From NCBI RefSeq assembly GCF_002953135.1, contig NZ_CP026372.1, positions 2,963,501 through 3,027,500 of the forward strand: a DNA stretch of 64,000 nucleotides. The letters run 5' to 3'. The notes beneath the pieces are model-generated. The model did no database searches. It saw only the letters and a list, made by a program, of their open reading frames with translations, and was not told where the DNA came from. This stretch comes from Sphingobium sp. SCG-1. Its GTDB lineage: Bacteria; Pseudomonadota; Alphaproteobacteria; Sphingomonadales; Sphingomonadaceae. Numbering within the stretch: the stretch's first letter is position 1; each line of letters opens with the position of its first letter. The translations under genes and the position numbers were made by a program. Positions 53,653 through 62,409 of the stretch are shown in pieces.

Positions 53653-54894
53653 ATGACGGGATTGACGGACGACGCAGCCCCCTTCGGCGCCTTGGCGGGC
53701 ATGAAGATCATCGACCTCACGCAAATGCTGGCTGGCCCCTTTGGCACGATGCTGCTTGCAGATCATGGCGCCACGGTCATCAAGGTGGAACCCCCGGTCG
53801 GCGATCTCACCCGGCCCAGCGGCCCATTTCGCGACAATGACACGCGGCGCGTACTGGGCGGCTATTTCCAGAGTGTGGATCGTAACAAATACAGTGTCTG
53901 CCTCGACCTCAAGACCGAGAGCGGTCGAGAGGCCTTCAAGCTGCTAGTGCGGGATTGCGACGCTGTCGTGGAGAATTTCCGAGCCGGCGTAATGGAACGC
54001 CTGGGCCTAAGTTATGAGATCCTCCGCGACATCAACCCTCGCCTGGTCTATGGCGCGCTACGCGGGTTTGGCGACGCCCGCACCGGCGCGTCGCCCTATC
54101 TGGACTGGCCGGCATTCGATGTGGTGGCTCAGGCCATGGGCGGCATCATGGCCATTACGGGGCCGGATCAGGCGACCCCGACTAAGGTTGGCCCGGGTGT
54201 CGGCGACATTATTCCGGGCATGATGCTGGGGTTCGGCGTACTGGCTGCCGTCTATCATGCGAAGATGACCGGCGTCGGGCAGTTTGTCGATGTGGCCATG
54301 ACCGATGCGGTGCTTGCCGTGTGTGAACGAACGGTCTGGCAACATTCGGTGCAGGGGCTGGTGCCGGGGCCTGAAGGCAATCATCATCCCTTCCTCTGCC
54401 CATTCGGAATATTCCCGGCGAAAGATGGCTTCGTCACCATCGCGGCGCAGCAGGACGTTTTCTTTCCGTCGCTATGCCAGCTGCTGGGCGCCGAAGATCT
54501 GGGCACCGACCCACGCTTTTGCAACAGGGACCAAAGGAAGACAAACCGTCTGGCCCTGATCGAGCAGATCAGCAGCCTCACCAGCGCGTTTACCAAGGCG
54601 GAACTGATGGAACGTCTGGGCGGGAAAATACCGTTCGGGCCGGTGATGAACATCGCCGACGTCCGCAATGACGACCATTTCAAGGTCCGCGAGATGCTGG
54701 TCGATGTTGACAATCCCGGCACCAGTCCGGTGACGATCGCGGGCGTGCCAATCAAGATGACCGAAACCCCCGGACGCGTGGCCCGCCGCGGGCCGATGTT
54801 GGGCGAGCATACGCGCAAGATGCTGCTTGATGCGGGTATGGCCGAGATCGAGATCGACGCGGTCATGAAGGACAGCGTTCCAGCAACATTCTGA
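53653..54894 (+). CDS. Class III (CaiB/BaiF) CoA-transferase
   Basis: This 413-residue family III CoA-transferase starts with GMKIIDLTQMLAGPFGTMLLA, then VIKVEPPVGD, and has the catalytic Asp156 in PAFDVVAQAMGGIMAITG, followed by YHAKMTGVGQFVDVAM. It transfers CoA from a donor thioester to a carboxylic acid and is the only CoA-activating enzyme visible in the island, where no AMP-forming ligase is present. The ATG at 53653 has only a weak ribosome binding site. It leads a five-gene operon with an NTF2-like protein, an aldehyde dehydrogenase, a COG2085-type protein and a serine hydrolase. Confidence 0.92.
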   Translation: MTGLTDDAAPFGALAGMKIIDLTQMLAGPFGTMLLADHGATVIKVEPPVGDLTRPSGPFRDNDTRRVLGGYFQSVDRNKYSVCLDLKTESGREAFKLLVRDCDAVVENFRAGVMERLGLSYEILRDINPRLVYGALRGFGDARTGASPYLDWPAFDVVAQAMGGIMAITGPDQATPTKVGPGVGDIIPGMMLGFGVLAAVYHAKMTGVGQFVDVAMTDAVLAVCERTVWQHSVQGLVPGPEGNHHPFLCPFGIFPAKDGFVTIAAQQDVFFPSLCQLLGAEDLGTDPRFCNRDQRKTNRLALIEQISSLTSAFTKAELMERLGGKIPFGPVMNIADVRNDDHFKVREMLVDVDNPGTSPVTIAGVPIKMTETPGRVARRGPMLGEHTRKMLLDAGMAEIEIDAVMKDSVPATF

Positions 54895-54960
54895 TGGCCA
54901 GCGCATATTCCCGGGTCGCCCTTCCTTGAGCGGGACGATCGCTTTTTCAGGAGAATAACA

Positions 54961-55488
54961 GTGACAAATCCTACCGTAGACATAACGCAGGACGTTTACG
55001 ATCTTGTCCAGAAGAACAAGATACACGAAAATCTGATGAGATATTGCCGGGGCCAAGATCGCAAGGAGCTGGCGCTCATGAAGTCGACATATTGGCCCGA
55101 TGCGACGGACGATCATGGCGCCTTTGTGGGCAATGCTCACGCATTTTGTGACATGGCCTATGAAGGCCAAAAGAAAACCGGCCATACCGCAATTCATCAC
55201 TGTTCAAACGTGCTGATTGAATTGCTTGGGGATCAGGCCAAGTGCGAATCCGTGTTTATGTATGTCATGATCCATCCCGCCAAGAACAGAACGCAGTTTT
55301 TGGGCGGGCGATATAGGGACCTGTGCGAGCAACGCGACGGCGAGTGGAAGATATTGCGCCGTACCTGCATATTTGACTGGGCCAATGATATGGAGGGCGC
55401 CCAGGATTTCACCGGTATTTTCAATTTTCCGAAGGACACGGTGATCGGCAGAACATTTCCCGACGATCCCATTTACGCTGCGTGGTAA
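54961..55488 (+). CDS. SnoaL/NTF2-like protein
   Basis: This 175-residue NTF2-fold protein starts DVYDLVQKNKIHENLMRYCRG, with the conserved RGQDRKELALMKSTYWPDATDDHG segment (shown in part), then HHCSNVLIELLGDQAKCESV and GGRYRDLCEQRDGEWKILRR. It resembles the SnoaL_4 subgroup found next to ring-hydroxylating and steroid-type enzymes, many of them dehydratases or isomerases. The GTG start has AGGAG 7 nt upstream. It differs from the NTF2-like protein at 35,912 in size and sequence. Confidence 0.82.
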   Translation: MTNPTVDITQDVYDLVQKNKIHENLMRYCRGQDRKELALMKSTYWPDATDDHGAFVGNAHAFCDMAYEGQKKTGHTAIHHCSNVLIELLGDQAKCESVFMYVMIHPAKNRTQFLGGRYRDLCEQRDGEWKILRRTCIFDWANDMEGAQDFTGIFNFPKDTVIGRTFPDDPIYAAW

Positions 55489-55561
55489 GACGCGCCGGGC
55501 CGCCCAAGCCGACCCGCAAACCTTTGCAGCGCAGGCTCAGAACTGAGATCAGGAGAACTCC

Positions 55562-57070
55562 ATGGCAAATCCCGACGGTTACGGGATAATCCGTCACCCC
55601 GACAAATTTTTTATCGGCGGGCAATGGACGCGCCCGTCGAGCGAGGCGATGATCGACGTAATCGCGCCCGCGACCGAAACGGTCTTTCTGAGCGTCGCCG
55701 AAGCAATGGAGGCTGACGTCAATCGCGCAGTCGCCGCAGCGCGCGAGGCGTTCGACAACGGCCCCTGGCCTCGGATGACGCACGCGGAGCGCGCCGGCCA
55801 CATGCGCGCCCTCAGCGCGAAGTTGACTGAACGCGCCGAAGACATCGCCCAAGCGTGGCCTAACGAAATGGGCGTCACTCTGGAGGTCGCCAGAGGCACG
55901 GCCGGGTTCCTACCGTCCATCTACAAATATTATGCGGACCTTGCCGAGACGTTCCCGTTCATCGAACGTCATCCCGCCATGGATGGTGGGGTCGGACTGC
56001 TGGTGCGCGAACCGGTGGGTGTGGTCGGTATGATTATACCGTGGAACGCGGCCCCTTTCCTCCTGTCGTACAAGCTGGCTCCCGCTTTGCTGGCAGGCTG
56101 CACCGTAGTCATTAAACCATCGCCTGAAGCGCCCGTCGCTGCTTATATCCTGGCCGAGATCGCAGAAGCGATCAGACTGCCGCCAGGCGTGATCAACGTC
56201 GTGACGGCCGACAGAAAAGCCGCCGAAGCCCTGGTCCACAATCCGGGCATCGACAAGATCAGCTTTACCGGATCGAGCGCCGTTGGGCGGCATATCGCTT
56301 CGATCTGCGGCGAGCGCCTTGCCCGCTACACCCTGGAATTGGGAGGCAAGTCGCCAGCCTTGCTGCTGGACGATTACGACATCCAGACCGCTGCGGAAAG
56401 CATTTCGCAATCCACACAGGTCATGTCTGGGCAGGTTTGTGCCGCACTGACAAGGGTGATCGTCGGGGAAGATCGTCATGACGATTTCGTCGAGGCGCTA
56501 AGCGCATCCTTCCAGAAAATACGCGTGGGCGATCCGTTCGATGCACAGACGGACATGGGGCCGCTGGCCATGGCGCGGCAGCGTGATCGCGTCGAAAGTT
56601 TTGTAGCTAAGGGCAAGGAAGAGGGCGCGCAGCTAGCAACCGGCGGTCGCCGTCCCGCTCACCTCAACCGCGGATTCTATTTCGAACCGACCGTGTTCGG
56701 ACGCGTCGACAACCGTTCCACGATCGGCCGCGAAGAGATTTTCGGCCCAGTCATATGTGTCATTCCCGCGCGCGACGAGGAGGAGATGATCAGGATCGCG
56801 AACGACAGCGTTTTCGGGCTGAATGCGTCAGTTTTCACTAACGACAGTGCGCGAGCTTATGCCGTCAGCCGAAAATTGCTCTCAGGGGGCGTCGGGCATA
56901 ATGGTTTTCGCGCAGATCCGACCATCGGCTTTGGCGGTTTCAAGCAATCAGGGGTGGGCCGCGAAGGCGGCATCGACGGGTTGTTGCCCTATCTCGAAAG
57001 CAAAGCCGTGATACTGGACCATGATCCTGGTCCGCTGCCCGGCGAACTCGCCATTCCTTCCAAAAACTAA
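55562..57070 (+). CDS. Aldehyde dehydrogenase
   Basis: This 502-residue enzyme has VGMIIPWNAAPFLLSYKLAP, FTGSSAVGRHIA, Glu259 in TLELGGKSPALLL and Cys293 in SGQVCAALTRV, with FGGFKQSGVGREGGIDGL near the end. Its sequence belongs to the sphingomonad/actinobacterial group often found in terpene and steroid gene clusters. CAGGAGAAC precedes the ATG. It is third in the CoA-transferase operon, so it may oxidise an aldehyde to the acid that the transferase activates. Confidence 0.93.
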   Translation: MANPDGYGIIRHPDKFFIGGQWTRPSSEAMIDVIAPATETVFLSVAEAMEADVNRAVAAAREAFDNGPWPRMTHAERAGHMRALSAKLTERAEDIAQAWPNEMGVTLEVARGTAGFLPSIYKYYADLAETFPFIERHPAMDGGVGLLVREPVGVVGMIIPWNAAPFLLSYKLAPALLAGCTVVIKPSPEAPVAAYILAEIAEAIRLPPGVINVVTADRKAAEALVHNPGIDKISFTGSSAVGRHIASICGERLARYTLELGGKSPALLLDDYDIQTAAESISQSTQVMSGQVCAALTRVIVGEDRHDDFVEALSASFQKIRVGDPFDAQTDMGPLAMARQRDRVESFVAKGKEEGAQLATGGRRPAHLNRGFYFEPTVFGRVDNRSTIGREEIFGPVICVIPARDEEEMIRIANDSVFGLNASVFTNDSARAYAVSRKLLSGGVGHNGFRADPTIGFGGFKQSGVGREGGIDGLLPYLESKAVILDHDPGPLPGELAIPSKN

Positions 57071-57088
57071 CCTGTCAGGAAAGCAATT

Positions 57089-57835
57089 ATGCACATCGGA
57101 ATCCTTGGGACCGGACATATCGGCAAGTCGCTTGTCAAAAAGCTCAGCGCTGCCGGCCATAAAGTCAAGGTCGCAAATTCGCGCAGCCCCGAATCGATCG
57201 ATGCGGATACTCTTTCGACCGGTGCACAGGCGGCAGATGTCGACACCGCCCTCGCTGGCGCCGATGTTGTCATCCTTTCGATTCCGCTGGCGCGCCTTTC
57301 CGCCCTGGCCGACAAGATCGCTGCGCTTCCAAAGGACACGGTCATCATCGACACGTCCAACTATTATCCCGGACGCGACGGCACGATTGCCGAAATCGAG
57401 GCCGGCATGGTCGAAAGCCTCTGGGTAGTCGAACAGATCGGACGAACAGTCGTCAAAGCATGGAACGCGATAGGATCAGATTCTCTTGCCCGCAAAGGCA
57501 AAGTGAAGGGCGATCCAGACCGGATCGCCATCCCGGTAGCGGCGGACAGCGACGCGGATCGCGCGATTGGAATGGCTCTCGTCGATGACACCGGGTTCGA
57601 CGGATTTGACGCCGGGACACTCGCCACTTCGTGGCGGCAGCAGCCTGGTGCTCCGGGTTACTGCACGGATCTGAAAGCCGACGAGATGGGGCCGGCGCTG
57701 GAGTCCGCTGAAAAATCGAGATTGCCCGCGCGCCGGGACTTGTCAGTCGCCGTCATCATGGAACGGGTCGGCAACTCCAAGACGAATCCGGATGCGGAGT
57801 TCGGCGTCCGGGTAAGCCGCGCCATATTTCGCTAA
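57089..57835 (+). CDS. NADP-binding protein of the F420-reductase-like family (COG2085 type)
   Basis: This 248-residue protein has the Rossmann motif IGILGTGHIGKSLVKKL, then VKVANSRSPESI (NADP-type Asn-Ser-Arg), VVEQIGRTVVKAWNAIG and TSWRQQPGAPGYCTDLKADE. It is a paralogue of the protein at 39,555, keeping the same SWRQQPG-P-YCTDL block. Only 18 bp separate it from the aldehyde dehydrogenase. The role is unknown; a hydride transfer involving NADP is expected from the fold. Confidence 0.83.
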   Translation: MHIGILGTGHIGKSLVKKLSAAGHKVKVANSRSPESIDADTLSTGAQAADVDTALAGADVVILSIPLARLSALADKIAALPKDTVIIDTSNYYPGRDGTIAEIEAGMVESLWVVEQIGRTVVKAWNAIGSDSLARKGKVKGDPDRIAIPVAADSDADRAIGMALVDDTGFDGFDAGTLATSWRQQPGAPGYCTDLKADEMGPALESAEKSRLPARRDLSVAVIMERVGNSKTNPDAEFGVRVSRAIFR

Positions 57836-57932
57836 AACCCAAGCAGCAGCCTGCGGACTGATTTACCCCCTTGCAGATTGCTCATGTGAAATATCACGAG
57901 CCTCATCAGCCGAACCTTGAGGAGAGACTGAG

Positions 57933-59186
57933 ATGAGAAATGGTGTGTTGTCGCGTAGACAGTTGGTCCTGGCCAGCGCCAGCCTGCCCCTGGCAGGCGC
58001 CGCGCTTGCGGAAGAGCCGGCTCGTCGCACCACGACGCCAAGTGTGCCGGTGAAGGTCCAGGGCTATGTGAAGCCTGGTCTCGAGGCCATCAAGGCGGCA
58101 TTCGAGCAGAACCTCGCGTCCGGCGAGGAGGTCGGCGCGTCATTCGCCGTCTATCGCGATGGCGTGCCGCTGGTAGACCTGTGGGGAGGTAGCGCCAATG
58201 CCGCGCGCACCGTTCCGGTAACGGATCGGACCCTCTACACGCTAATGTCGACGACCAAGGGGCTCGCCGCCACCAGCATCGCGATGCTGGTGGATCGCGG
58301 CAGGCTCGATTATGAAGCACCGGTCGCCCGCTACTGGCCGGAATTCGCCGCCGGCGGAAAGGCAGCGATCACGGTCGGCCAGTTGATGTCCCATCAGGCC
58401 GGACTGGTCAGCACCCGTACCCCCGTCACCATGGAGCAGATTTTCGCGCAAAAGCCGCTAGCCGAAATGCTCGCCGCACAGGAGCCATTCTTCAAGCCGG
58501 GCCTCTGGGGCTATCATGGCATGACCTTCGGCACCTTGGCGGACGAACTCGTGCGCCGAGTGGACGGGCGCACCATGAGCCGGTTCTTCGCCGAAGAGCT
58601 CGCTTCGAGGTACAAGCTCGACCTTTTCCTCGGCCTACCTGCGAACGAGGAATCACGGACTTCGGAGATGATCTCCGGGCTAGACGACAAGACGCGCTTT
58701 TACGACTCGCCTAACCCGGAGGTCGCGGCTGCCTTCGCCAACATCCCCAGCCCCGCCAGCGACCTAAGCACCGCAGTGCAGCGCAGGTGGCGCGAGTCCG
58801 GACATTCGGCTTCGTCCGGATCAGGCAATGCGCGCGGCCTGGCCAAGCTTTACTCCATCCTGATCGGCCGCGATCCGCAGGGCAAGCAGCTGATCGCGCA
58901 GTCCGTTCTGCAGCAGGCTACGCGCGAGCGCGTTTGCGGGCCGGATCAGGCGAGCGGCGGCATTGGGCGGTATGCGGCAGGTTTTCGCATCAATATCGGC
59001 ACAATGGGCGCCGACCCATCGGCGTTCGGTCATCCAGGTTATGGCGGATCGATGGCGTTCGCTGACACCAGGCGCCGACTGGGCATCGCCTACACGCCCA
59101 ATAGGGTATTGAACCCAAGCTGGCAGTGGGTGGATCTGCGCTTTGCAGTGCTACTCCGCGCGCTTTATGGTGTGCCTTCGTTGTAG
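57933..59186 (+). CDS. Exported serine hydrolase, beta-lactamase / EstB family, Tat-type signal
   Basis: This 417-residue protein has an N-terminal Tat-like signal (LSRRQLVLASASLPLAGAALA, split after LPLAG when read; twin Arg at residues 8-9), Ser106-Thr-Thr-Lys109 in LMSTTKGLAAT, LMSHQAGL, and Tyr in GLWGYHGMTFGTL. Class C beta-lactamase-fold esterases use Ser and Lys as the catalytic pair. GAGGAGAG precedes the ATG. It ends the CoA-transferase operon. An export signal means it would act in the periplasm, perhaps releasing the acid from an ester or lactone before uptake. Confidence 0.9.
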   Translation: MRNGVLSRRQLVLASASLPLAGAALAEEPARRTTTPSVPVKVQGYVKPGLEAIKAAFEQNLASGEEVGASFAVYRDGVPLVDLWGGSANAARTVPVTDRTLYTLMSTTKGLAATSIAMLVDRGRLDYEAPVARYWPEFAAGGKAAITVGQLMSHQAGLVSTRTPVTMEQIFAQKPLAEMLAAQEPFFKPGLWGYHGMTFGTLADELVRRVDGRTMSRFFAEELASRYKLDLFLGLPANEESRTSEMISGLDDKTRFYDSPNPEVAAAFANIPSPASDLSTAVQRRWRESGHSASSGSGNARGLAKLYSILIGRDPQGKQLIAQSVLQQATRERVCGPDQASGGIGRYAAGFRINIGTMGADPSAFGHPGYGGSMAFADTRRRLGIAYTPNRVLNPSWQWVDLRFAVLLRALYGVPSL

Positions 59187-59366
59187 CACGTAAGAGTCAG
59201 TCGTGTAGGAGGCGGATAACGGTTGATTCGGCATCGTCTCACCACTGTCTTCTCCTGCCGCGCACAATGTCGATGATTTGGCTTGCGTCGATATTGTCTG
59301 CCCTGCCACACCGATTTGGCACGAGACTACCGCATGGTGACGTACAGCAGAAGAACACCCGAGTGA

Positions 59367-59480
59367 ATGGAGAGATGTAGCTATGAGCAGCGACTTTCGC
59401 GCAGGCGGCTGGTCCAGACCGCCGCTTTATCGCTCTCTACCGCCCTGCCGGCTTCTGCAAAGTCGCCAGCCACTAAAGCC
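59367..59480 (+). pseudogene. Orphan Tat signal peptide, truncated gene start
   Basis: In the 354-bp gap after the serine hydrolase (59187-59540) an ATG frame encodes LSRRRLVQTAALSLSTALPASA followed by KSPATKAER (shown as two pieces, the first 22 residues being MERCSYEQ plus the signal). This is a complete-looking twin-arginine signal with an ASA cleavage site, but it runs directly into sequence of the convergent nuclease gene with no mature domain. It looks like the start of a second exported hydrolase cut by a junction. The rest of the gap shows no gene. Confidence 0.55.
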
Positions 59481-59540
59481 GAGCGCTGCTGGCTTGGTCC
59501 CCTTCGCTACCCGATCATCCAGATAGGCGGCCACGATCAT

Positions 59541-61016
59541 TCAACGGACTGCCTGTTTCGTTCCCACCAAATGGTCCGCCAACACGATCATAGCCTGCGT
59601 GTCGCATGCGCAGTACAAACGTAGCGCCTCGTCTATCTCCTTGCGCCGCTCCACGGACGTACCCGGATCTATGGCTTCGAGGTAGGCCATCTGCGCCTGC
59701 ATGCCGTCGCTGACGTCAAGGTCGGCGTAGGAAAGCTGCGATGCGATGGTAGGGAGCACGGCTTTGAGCGACCAGCTGCCGCGCTGATCGCGATGATACC
59801 AGGTGGCCCGGGTAACCGGCAGCAGATCGACAAGGCGGTCTGCCAAATCGCTGAGCCCGATTGCGAGGTCAGGAAATAGCGCCGCGAGTTGGCGGAGGCA
59901 GCCCCGCTCAAACGGTGCGTTGTAAGCGATCACTGCGCCTTGGGCCGGGAGCAGGTCAATCAGCGCCTGCGCACAGGCGCGGCGGGGATCGGCGCCATCG
60001 AGGCTGAGGAACTCGGCATGACGGATAGTGCCATCTTCTTCCTCAATGTGCGCCGAGAACTGGAAGGGGATGTTTTCATAGGGTCGCGTGCCCACCCATC
60101 GTGGCAGCGCAAAGCCAATCGTCTCAAAGTCGAGCCATGTGCGCGGATAAGGCCACTGGTCGATGACAGCACGTGCTGCCTCGCTATCGTGCCAGGGAAT
60201 GCCGCTGACCGTCGCCTGATGCACCCGGTGCTGCACTGGGGTCGTGAGCTCTAGAGGATCGACATCGAACAGGTCGGTGACCCCTTGCGCCAGCCAGCGC
60301 TTGCCACCGCCGCCCGGCAGCACAGTGACTGGCCACAAGGGCCCAGGATCTATGGTGTCGTGGCAGTAGGCTGTGAACGCACAGCCATAGGGCGCGGTGC
60401 AGTGCTCGCCCACCGGCTGATCAGGCTCCTGCCCTGCAAGCATATGCCGGGCTGCCGCAACGATCTCCCCGCGTTGCGCCACGAGCGGCGCGACGATCTC
60501 GTACAGCTCCGCGTCGCGGAACAGCGAACTATAGTCGCCCTCGCGCTCCAGCACGAAGCTCGTGTCGATATGGCGAATGGCAGCGCCGGCCAGTTCAACG
60601 CCCTGCCCTTCCAGCACCCAGATTTGGGTTGCGAGATCGCCATGATGGTAAAGCTTTGCACCGCCCGTGCTTTTGACCTCCAGCATCTGCCAGCGTCCAT
60701 CGCTGTCTGGTTGCAGGATGTCGACCCGGACCAGTACGCCTTCATGCACGAAGGTCGCCTCGAAGATCGGCCCGTCATGGCCAGCTTCAAGCAACTGCCG
60801 GGTGGTCTCTACCGCAGCAGCCAGGTTCGGTTCGGCCTCCACCATCATGCCACCCGGGCATAAGGCGCAGGCTGCTTCGCCTACGGCATGTCCGGCCGAA
60901 AAGCTCGCGGTGGTCGCCTGGTCATGGTGCCCAGGCTCTGGTCTATGCACCGATAGCCAGAGCTTCTTGGGGCACTGCTCAAAGGCTGCGATGCGAGACT
61001 TGGAGAGGCCGATCAC
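59541..61016 (-). CDS. DUF2779-type protein: PD-(D/E)XK nuclease domain plus DEDD-exonuclease-like domain
   Basis: This is a 491-residue two-domain protein. Residues 1-220 form a RecB/Cas4-like nuclease: Cys15 in FEQCPKKLW, Asp99 in RVDIL, Glu113-Val-Lys115 in LEVKSTGG, and Cys206/212/218 in CTAPYGCAFTAYC, four cysteines that could hold an Fe-S cluster. Residues 290-480 have DEDD-exonuclease-like motifs: Asp296-Phe-Glu298 (WLDFET) and YNAPFERG with Asn366. I start at GTG 61016; the longer Cys-rich extension from 61124 is not supported. It lies 52 bp behind another nuclease gene, near an XRE regulator. Role unknown; DNA repair or defence is inferred. Confidence 0.8.
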   Translation of the reverse strand: MIGLSKSRIAAFEQCPKKLWLSVHRPEPGHHDQATTASFSAGHAVGEAACALCPGGMMVEAEPNLAAAVETTRQLLEAGHDGPIFEATFVHEGVLVRVDILQPDSDGRWQMLEVKSTGGAKLYHHGDLATQIWVLEGQGVELAGAAIRHIDTSFVLEREGDYSSLFRDAELYEIVAPLVAQRGEIVAAARHMLAGQEPDQPVGEHCTAPYGCAFTAYCHDTIDPGPLWPVTVLPGGGGKRWLAQGVTDLFDVDPLELTTPVQHRVHQATVSGIPWHDSEAARAVIDQWPYPRTWLDFETIGFALPRWVGTRPYENIPFQFSAHIEEEDGTIRHAEFLSLDGADPRRACAQALIDLLPAQGAVIAYNAPFERGCLRQLAALFPDLAIGLSDLADRLVDLLPVTRATWYHRDQRGSWSLKAVLPTIASQLSYADLDVSDGMQAQMAYLEAIDPGTSVERRKEIDEALRLYCACDTQAMIVLADHLVGTKQAVR

Positions 61017-61068
61017 TTTCCTGCACTCCTCTGCGGCCTGACCGTCGTAGCAGCAGCATCTTGCGCAA

Positions 61069-62286
61069 TCATGCCGCCTGGTCCCCTGCGATGCGCTGCA
61101 GCCGAGGACGCAGGCTGTTGACATACTGGTTGGCGATCCGGGTCATCCAGGCACGGTGCGCCTCCTCTGCCTGATCTGTCCAGGGCAATGGCGAGGATGT
61201 GGTAATGCTGAGTAGCGGTACCTCGCCATCGCTCCAGCTTGGCAGGTCGAGCCCTGCGGCTGCAAACTCGCTGTCGATGGCCTCGCGCTCTTCAAGCAGC
61301 TCGGCATAGGCTGCGACACCCTCTGCACCGGTAAAGCGCACCTGCGCGCCAATAGTGGCATTGCCGCTGCTGCGGTAGAGGTTGACATAGAGATTGGCCG
61401 GCAGCGGCACCCGGATCCAACCTGTGCCGCCGCTACGCGGCGGTGGCTGCCCTGGATCATCGAAGCGCATCTGCGTCAGGAAGCGCGCGACAAAGTCGCG
61501 CCAGGCAAGACCTGCACCAGAGGGTTGCCGTGGCTCCATGCCCTCTCCTCCTGCCCCACTTGCAGAGGTCGGCACAACAGCATCGATCACCACTCCCGCT
61601 ACCTCGCTGCGGATCACAAGCCGCTCGATCAGGGCCGTTTGCGCCAGCACCCGCGGCTGCACCATCAGCCGCTCGGCCCCGTCCGCATCGGCATGACGAT
61701 ATTGGGCGATCTCGATGAGGCCGAAGGTGAAGGCAAGTCCAGGTTGACCGGCAAGATATTCGCCGATGCGGCGTGTGCCTTCGGTTATGCCATCTCCCAC
61801 CACCAGCAGCAGGAAGCGACCGGCGGCCAAATCGCGCGTGACCCGATCGACAAAAGCAGCCTCGTCCAGGGTTCCACCCGCTTCACAGGCCAGGGCATAT
61901 AAGACATTCCCCTGTCGCTTGGTGGCCACCGACACCTGACGCTGGAGATCCTCATAGCCCCAGCGAGCAAACTCACGCGCATAGTCAAGGATCTGCCCGA
62001 CCACTTCCCGGCGCGCCTGCGGATTGCGCCAGAGCTTGCACTCGACCACCACCAACCGCCCACTAGCGTCCATCAGCAGGATATCGACAAAGCCCACGCC
62101 GGGCACCGACAGCTCGCGGGTGACCGTCAGCAATGGCCCATAGCTTGGATCAAGATCGTGAACCGGCAGGATCTGCGGGTGCTCTGCAATCAGATCCCGC
62201 AGCACATGCTCGCGCCGCGCCTCCCCCTGCGGCACGCGGTGCACAAGCTGTGCGCCGCCCTCCTCGTTCAGCATCAGTAATGTCAT
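61069..62286 (-). CDS. PD-(D/E)XK nuclease-like protein with C-terminal DUF4268-like region
   Basis: This 405-residue protein has an N-terminal EHPQILPVHDLDPSYG, a nuclease core GFVDILLMDASGRLVVVECK (Asp68, Glu82-Cys-Lys84), and an extended C-terminal domain with FVARFLTQMRFDD, WIRVPLPANLYVNLYRS and RIANQYVNSLRPRL. The core matches NucS/Sll1127-like restriction-endonuclease folds. I start at ATG 62286, since the longer upstream frame overlaps the XRE gene on the other strand and has no similarity. It precedes the DUF2779-type gene on the same strand and is divergent from the XRE gene over 123 bp. A defence or self-DNA surveillance role is inferred only. Confidence 0.8.
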   Translation of the reverse strand: MTLLMLNEEGGAQLVHRVPQGEARREHVLRDLIAEHPQILPVHDLDPSYGPLLTVTRELSVPGVGFVDILLMDASGRLVVVECKLWRNPQARREVVGQILDYAREFARWGYEDLQRQVSVATKRQGNVLYALACEAGGTLDEAAFVDRVTRDLAAGRFLLLVVGDGITEGTRRIGEYLAGQPGLAFTFGLIEIAQYRHADADGAERLMVQPRVLAQTALIERLVIRSEVAGVVIDAVVPTSASGAGGEGMEPRQPSGAGLAWRDFVARFLTQMRFDDPGQPPPRSGGTGWIRVPLPANLYVNLYRSSGNATIGAQVRFTGAEGVAAYAELLEEREAIDSEFAAAGLDLPSWSDGEVPLLSITTSSPLPWTDQAEEAHRAWMTRIANQYVNSLRPRLQRIAGDQAA

Positions 62287-62409
62287 AGGCTCAACCCTTT
62301 CGTGTCGTCGATCAGTGACACCGCTTCCGCTCGACACGGGGCTGCAAGTCAAGTCGATTGTCTCTGATCGTCTGTAGATGGATCGTCGACAGGTCCGCAG
62401 GGTCGCCAA

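Noticed and set aside
59541..61124. Cys-rich N-terminal extension of the DUF2779-type protein
   Set aside because: The extension overlaps the end of the nuclease gene upstream and has no similarity; GTG 61016 gives the expected family start.
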